35,464 nucleotides of DNA, from contig NZ_LSUQ01000026.1 of NCBI RefSeq assembly GCF_001642725.1, positions 1 through 35,464 of the forward strand, read 5' to 3'. Shown in pieces: positions 33,118 to 35,464 of this stretch. The stretch's first letter is position 1, and each line of letters opens with the position of its first letter. The position numbers were made by a program, and so were the translations under genes. Source of the DNA: Ferroacidibacillus organovorans (GTDB taxonomy: Bacteria; Bacillota; Bacilli; Alicyclobacillales; SLC66). The notes beneath the pieces are model-generated. The model searched no databases. It saw nothing but the letters and a program-made list of their open reading frames with translations, and was not told the DNA's origin.

Positions 33118-33399
33118 CTAGTTGCGCCAGGCCGTTGCCAGAATTCGTCCCTCGATCACAATTTCTTCAGGATAGATGGAGCGGATCTCCATCCCTTCAC
33201 CCTGCAAAACCAGTTCTTGATCAACAAACGCGATACAAATTTCTTGACTCCCATAGGAGCGAATGCCGGTGTAGTTCTCAACCACCGCTTGCATGTCCTT
33301 GATCAGCGTGACACGCGGTAAACGCGACAGCGTGTCTTTGGGAATTTGAAGAACATCTCCCGCAAAGCGCTCTGTGCGCTCTCGCCATGTTCGGCGCAT
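33118..33399 (-). CDS. yqfC: Sporulation protein YqfC
   Basis: A 93-aa protein of the YqfC/YabP-like family, with IPKDTLSRLPRVTLIKDMQA and YPEEIVIEGRI. Mother-cell expressed in Bacillus. ATG 33399 has a strong GAGGAGGG site. Its promoter must lie in the 40 bases after the yqeY terminator; a CATAGAAG there (33430-33423) is only a weak sigma-E-like -10. Confidence 0.92.
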   Translation of the reverse strand: MRRTWRERTERFAGDVLQIPKDTLSRLPRVTLIKDMQAVVENYTGIRSYGSQEICIAFVDQELVLQGEGMEIRSIYPEEIVIEGRILATAWRN

Positions 33400-33437
33400 G
33401 GGACATCCCTCCTCACATGACTTCTATGCAGAAAATG

Positions 33438-33477
33438 AAAAAAAAGACCGCAGAGGCGTGTCGCATCCTCTACGGTC
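33438..33477 (-). terminator. Terminator after yqeY
   Basis: On the minus strand GACCG-T-AGAGG pairs with CCTCT-G-CGGTC across a ten-base loop (one T-G-like mismatch), followed by eight T. It closes the rpsU-yqeY unit before yqfC. Confidence 0.9.
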
Positions 33478-33507
33478 TGTCAGGGATCGTGCATTGTGAA
33501 ACTTAGA

Positions 33508-33942
33508 TCAGGAAAGTGACTCCTGCACAAGCCGGTTGATCGTGCGCCCATCTGCGCGATCTGCCAGTTTGCCCATCACCACAGGCATCACCTTTTTAAG
33601 ATCAGCCTTAGATGACGCCCCCGTCTCTTGAATGACCTGCATGATCACGGCGCGAATCTCGGTTTCTGATAGCTCCTCTGGCAGATAGCCTTTTAAAACC
33701 GCGAGTTCCGCCTCCATCTCAGCCACAAAGTCTGGCCTTCCCGAACCGGCCGCCGCGAGCGCATCCTGCCGCTGCTTCACTTCTTTTTTAAACACGTTAT
33801 TCCAATCTTTTTCTGTCAACTCTCGCCGTTCATCAATCGCTATGTTTTTTGCAGCTGACTTTACCATGCGCAGTACACTGACGCGCACTTTATCCTTGGC
33901 GATCAGCGCGTCTTTAATATCCCGGTCAATCGTTTCCATCAT
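33508..33942 (-). CDS. yqeY: GatB/YqeY domain protein
   Basis: A 144-aa protein of the YqeY family, related to the tail domain of GatB that contacts tRNA. It has VRVSVLRMVKSAAKNIAID and the typical C-terminal LADRADGRTINRLVQ. Its function is not settled. It follows rpsU on the same strand, a common pairing. ATG 33942 or 33939, with GGGGAG upstream. Confidence 0.93.
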   Translation of the reverse strand: MMETIDRDIKDALIAKDKVRVSVLRMVKSAAKNIAIDERRELTEKDWNNVFKKEVKQRQDALAAAGSGRPDFVAEMEAELAVLKGYLPEELSETEIRAVIMQVIQETGASSKADLKKVMPVVMGKLADRADGRTINRLVQESLS

Positions 33943-33981
33943 GCGCTTTCACTCCCCACAATCCTGCGTAAACATGATAAA

Positions 33982-34003
33982 CGACCACCGTTGCCAATGG
34001 TCG
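33982..34003 (-). terminator. Stem-loop between rpsU and yqeY, possible attenuator
   Basis: On the minus strand CGACCATTG pairs with CGGTGGTCG (two G-U pairs) around a GCAA tetraloop, then TTTATC. The T-run is weak, so partial termination that lowers yqeY relative to rpsU is more likely than full stop. Confidence 0.5.
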
Positions 34004-34069
34004 CTGAATGTTATTAGAGTTGTCCAAACGCGAAAGAAAGCGAACGCAATCCATATGGACCATGACAAC

Positions 34070-34246
34070 TTAGAATTTTTTCTTCTTACGGGCCTCAATC
34101 TCTTTTTTCTTGCGGGCCACACTCGGCTTGTCATACTGCTTACGTTTTCTGACTTCAGCGAGGATCCCGTCTTTGGCTGTCGCGCGCTTAAATCGTTTCA
34201 AAGCGCTCTCCAAAGACTCGTTCTTCCGAATTTTAATCTCGGACAT
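34070..34246 (-). CDS. rpsU: 30S ribosomal protein S21
   Basis: A 58-aa basic protein read directly from the sequence: it starts [20 protein letters not shown], continues with [18 protein letters not shown] and ends in a lysine-rich tail. S21 joins the 30S platform and helps initiation. ATG 34246 follows GAGGGAGGG. Its own consensus promoter lies just upstream. Confidence 0.96.
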   Translation of the reverse strand: MSEIKIRKNESLESALKRFKRATAKDGILAEVRKRKQYDKPSVARKKKEIEARKKKKF

Positions 34247-34304
34247 GGTTTTCCCTCCCTCCGCGAAGCCATACCGCTAAAATACCCTACGCACATCATT
34301 AAGC

Positions 34305-34334
34305 ATTATAGGCGAAAGCCAAGCAGAGTGTCAA
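34305..34334 (-). promoter_or_regulatory. Consensus sigma-A promoter of rpsU
   Basis: Perfect TTGACA (34334-34329) and perfect TATAAT (34310-34305) with an 18-base spacer. The -35 overlaps the stop codon of the preceding exonuclease gene (34331-34333). The leader to the rpsU start is about 50 bases. Confidence 0.9.
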
Positions 34335-35095
34335 CTCATAGGCTGTTCATGAACACGCCGTTCGAGCACGTACAGACGCTCCCAGAGCGGCCCAAATGTG
34401 GAGACGCCGAGCGCCTGTAATAGATGGATCTGACGCGCCCACACACATGCGGTCATCCGCGCGTCGCCAAGCGCAGTGTGCCGTTCTGTGACGGGGATTT
34501 CATACAGTTCAAGCAGTGCGTCAAGGCTTGGGTACTTCTTTAGATCGTGCACACAAAGCGACACTTTCCCAGTGTCAATGATGTGTTGCTGGAGCTCTAT
34601 GGCAAAGTGACGACGAAGCGCCGCGTTGATGAATTTCACATCGTGACCCGCATGATGCGCGACAATCACGCGATCGCCGATAAATTGCAAAAAAGCCTGC
34701 AATGCAAGTTCAAGCGGCGGCGCATCGCGCAAAACCTCTTCCGTTATCCCGGTCAAATCGCGCACGACTTGTGGAATTTCATCCCCCTGTCGCAGTTTTA
34801 CGAAGGTGTGAAACTCGCGCACGCTTGCCGTTTGGTCGAACAGCACGGCCGCAAGCGACAGCAAGCGATCCTGCTGCACCTCAAACCCGGTCGTCTCCGT
34901 GTCGATCACCGCATAGGGCGCCTGCGTCAACTGCAAGTCGGACATCTCATGCTCATGAATCGCGCGCAGCGTCGCACGCATCTCGACTTGCGCTTGCAGA
35001 GACTCTGCATTTTCAAGTCCGCGATCAAGCTCCGTATTGGAGTTTCCAAAAAGGTGCTTCAATACACGAATGCGTTCGAACCCCACATGGTTCAC
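34331..35095 (-). CDS. DEDDh 3'-5' exonuclease (DnaQ/PolC epsilon-like)
   Basis: A 254-aa protein. The exonuclease domain spans about 58-230: DTETTG (Exo I), HAGHDVKFIN (Exo II) and HTALGDAR (Exo III), with all acidic residues and the final histidine present. About 55 charged residues precede it. GTG 35095 overlaps the stop of the DUF294 gene (GTGA), so the pair is coupled. Such pairs with DUF294 nucleotidyltransferase genes are common. Substrate unknown. Confidence 0.88.
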   Translation of the reverse strand: MNHVGFERIRVLKHLFGNSNTELDRGLENAESLQAQVEMRATLRAIHEHEMSDLQLTQAPYAVIDTETTGFEVQQDRLLSLAAVLFDQTASVREFHTFVKLRQGDEIPQVVRDLTGITEEVLRDAPPLELALQAFLQFIGDRVIVAHHAGHDVKFINAALRRHFAIELQQHIIDTGKVSLCVHDLKKYPSLDALLELYEIPVTERHTALGDARMTACVWARQIHLLQALGVSTFGPLWERLYVLERRVHEQPMS

Positions 35096-35464
35096 CCCGA
35101 TCGCGCGAATTGCTTCGCCGTCATTTGTTGGAGAGATTTGGCGGTTCGCAGCGCGTCTTTCAAACGTCGACGCGAAGGATCATCAAGTTCTGAGAGCGAA
35201 ATTCGGTCATCCATCGTTTTTCTCTCTTCATAGAGACGCAGGTGATGCCCGACACGCGCGTCAAGGGTCGTCACGAACGCCTCCTTCACGCGATCAGCGA
35301 GTTCCTCAGACCACACCCGCTGTGACGTAAGCGCCTCAATCCGCGACAGCGTTTGGGGGACGTTGATCAAAACGCTGTGCGCCCAGAGGCGGACGCTGTT
35401 GACAAGCGGCGTGTAGAGCCCCTCTTTCACATGAAAGTAACCTTTTCCGCTCACACCTTCAAGG
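35092..35464 (-). CDS. DUF294 C-terminal (putative nucleotidyltransferase substrate-binding) domain, partial
   Basis: The 3' part of a gene that runs off the window edge; about 124 residues are visible. VKEGLYTPLVNSVRLWAH and RLKDALRTAKSLQQMTAKQF match the DUF294 C-terminal domain found after CBS and nucleotidyltransferase domains. Start lies outside the window. Coupled to the exonuclease by a four-base overlap. Confidence 0.72.
   Translation of the reverse strand, partial: LEGVSGKGYFHVKEGLYTPLVNSVRLWAHSVLINVPQTLSRIEALTSQRVWSEELADRVKEAFVTTLDARVGHHLRLYEERKTMDDRISLSELDDPSRRRLKDALRTAKSLQQMTAKQFARSG

Noticed and set aside
1-35464. CRISPR arrays, insertion sequences, phage genes, integrases
   Set aside because: None seen: no regularly spaced repeats, transposase motifs or att-like duplications at tRNA-Leu.

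Overview
The window reads as chromosome of a spore-forming, low-to-mid GC member of the Firmicutes/Bacilli. It carries a complete gerA-type spore germinant receptor operon, the sporulation genes yqfC and yqfD, and gene order closely matching the Bacillus chromosome: yqfC-yqfD-phoH-pgpH-ybeY-dgkA-cdd-era-yqzL-recO, then ccpN-ppsR-dnaG-sigA, then trmK. The roughly 50% GC, the RNase P RNA that looks type A rather than Bacillus type B, and the accessory genes suggest Alicyclobacillaceae or a relative. That placement is an inference, not something the sequence proves.

Layout. Positions 1-660 hold tRNA-Leu(CAG), its terminator and acpS (+). Positions 738-5582 hold a germinant receptor operon (+): A, B and C subunits plus a small two-helix membrane protein that could be a D subunit. 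Positions 5663-9909 (-) hold a molybdenum-related block: an HTH/PBP-like regulator, an oxyanion-binding protein, an ABC permease and a cytochrome b561-sulfite-oxidase-like fusion, with no ATPase gene present. Positions 10054-15046 (-) form a tight accessory operon: PAS-PAS-GGDEF protein, DUF309 protein, a GNAT/acyl-CoA-synthetase-like protein acetyltransferase and a sirtuin. Positions 15126-15993 (-) hold an ASCH-domain gene and rnpB. Positions 16079-17961 (+) hold an ECF sigma factor operon with a recognisable ECF-type promoter. Positions 17949-24962 (-) hold trmK, an acyl-CoA dehydrogenase, sigA, dnaG, ppsR and ccpN. Positions 24975-25313 (+) are a complete small transcription unit with promoter, 72-aa membrane protein and terminator. 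Positions 25365-33399 (-) are the conserved recO-to-yqfC block. Positions 33438-35464 (-) hold yqeY, rpsU, a DEDDh exonuclease and the end of a DUF294 gene cut by the window edge.

How the parts fit. The housekeeping genes link replication priming, vegetative transcription, ribosome maturation, RNA processing and carbon control (CcpN, PpsR), as in Bacillus. The accessory parts are more unusual: a putative reversible protein acylation unit joined to a c-di-GMP enzyme; a membrane-bound molybdoenzyme with an internal Tat-like motif beside an oxyanion uptake system; and an ECF sigma factor whose partner genes do not resemble the standard zinc anti-sigma pair. One conserved gene, ccpN, lacks a usable start codon in frame. 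A one-base change in a CCCC run would restore it.
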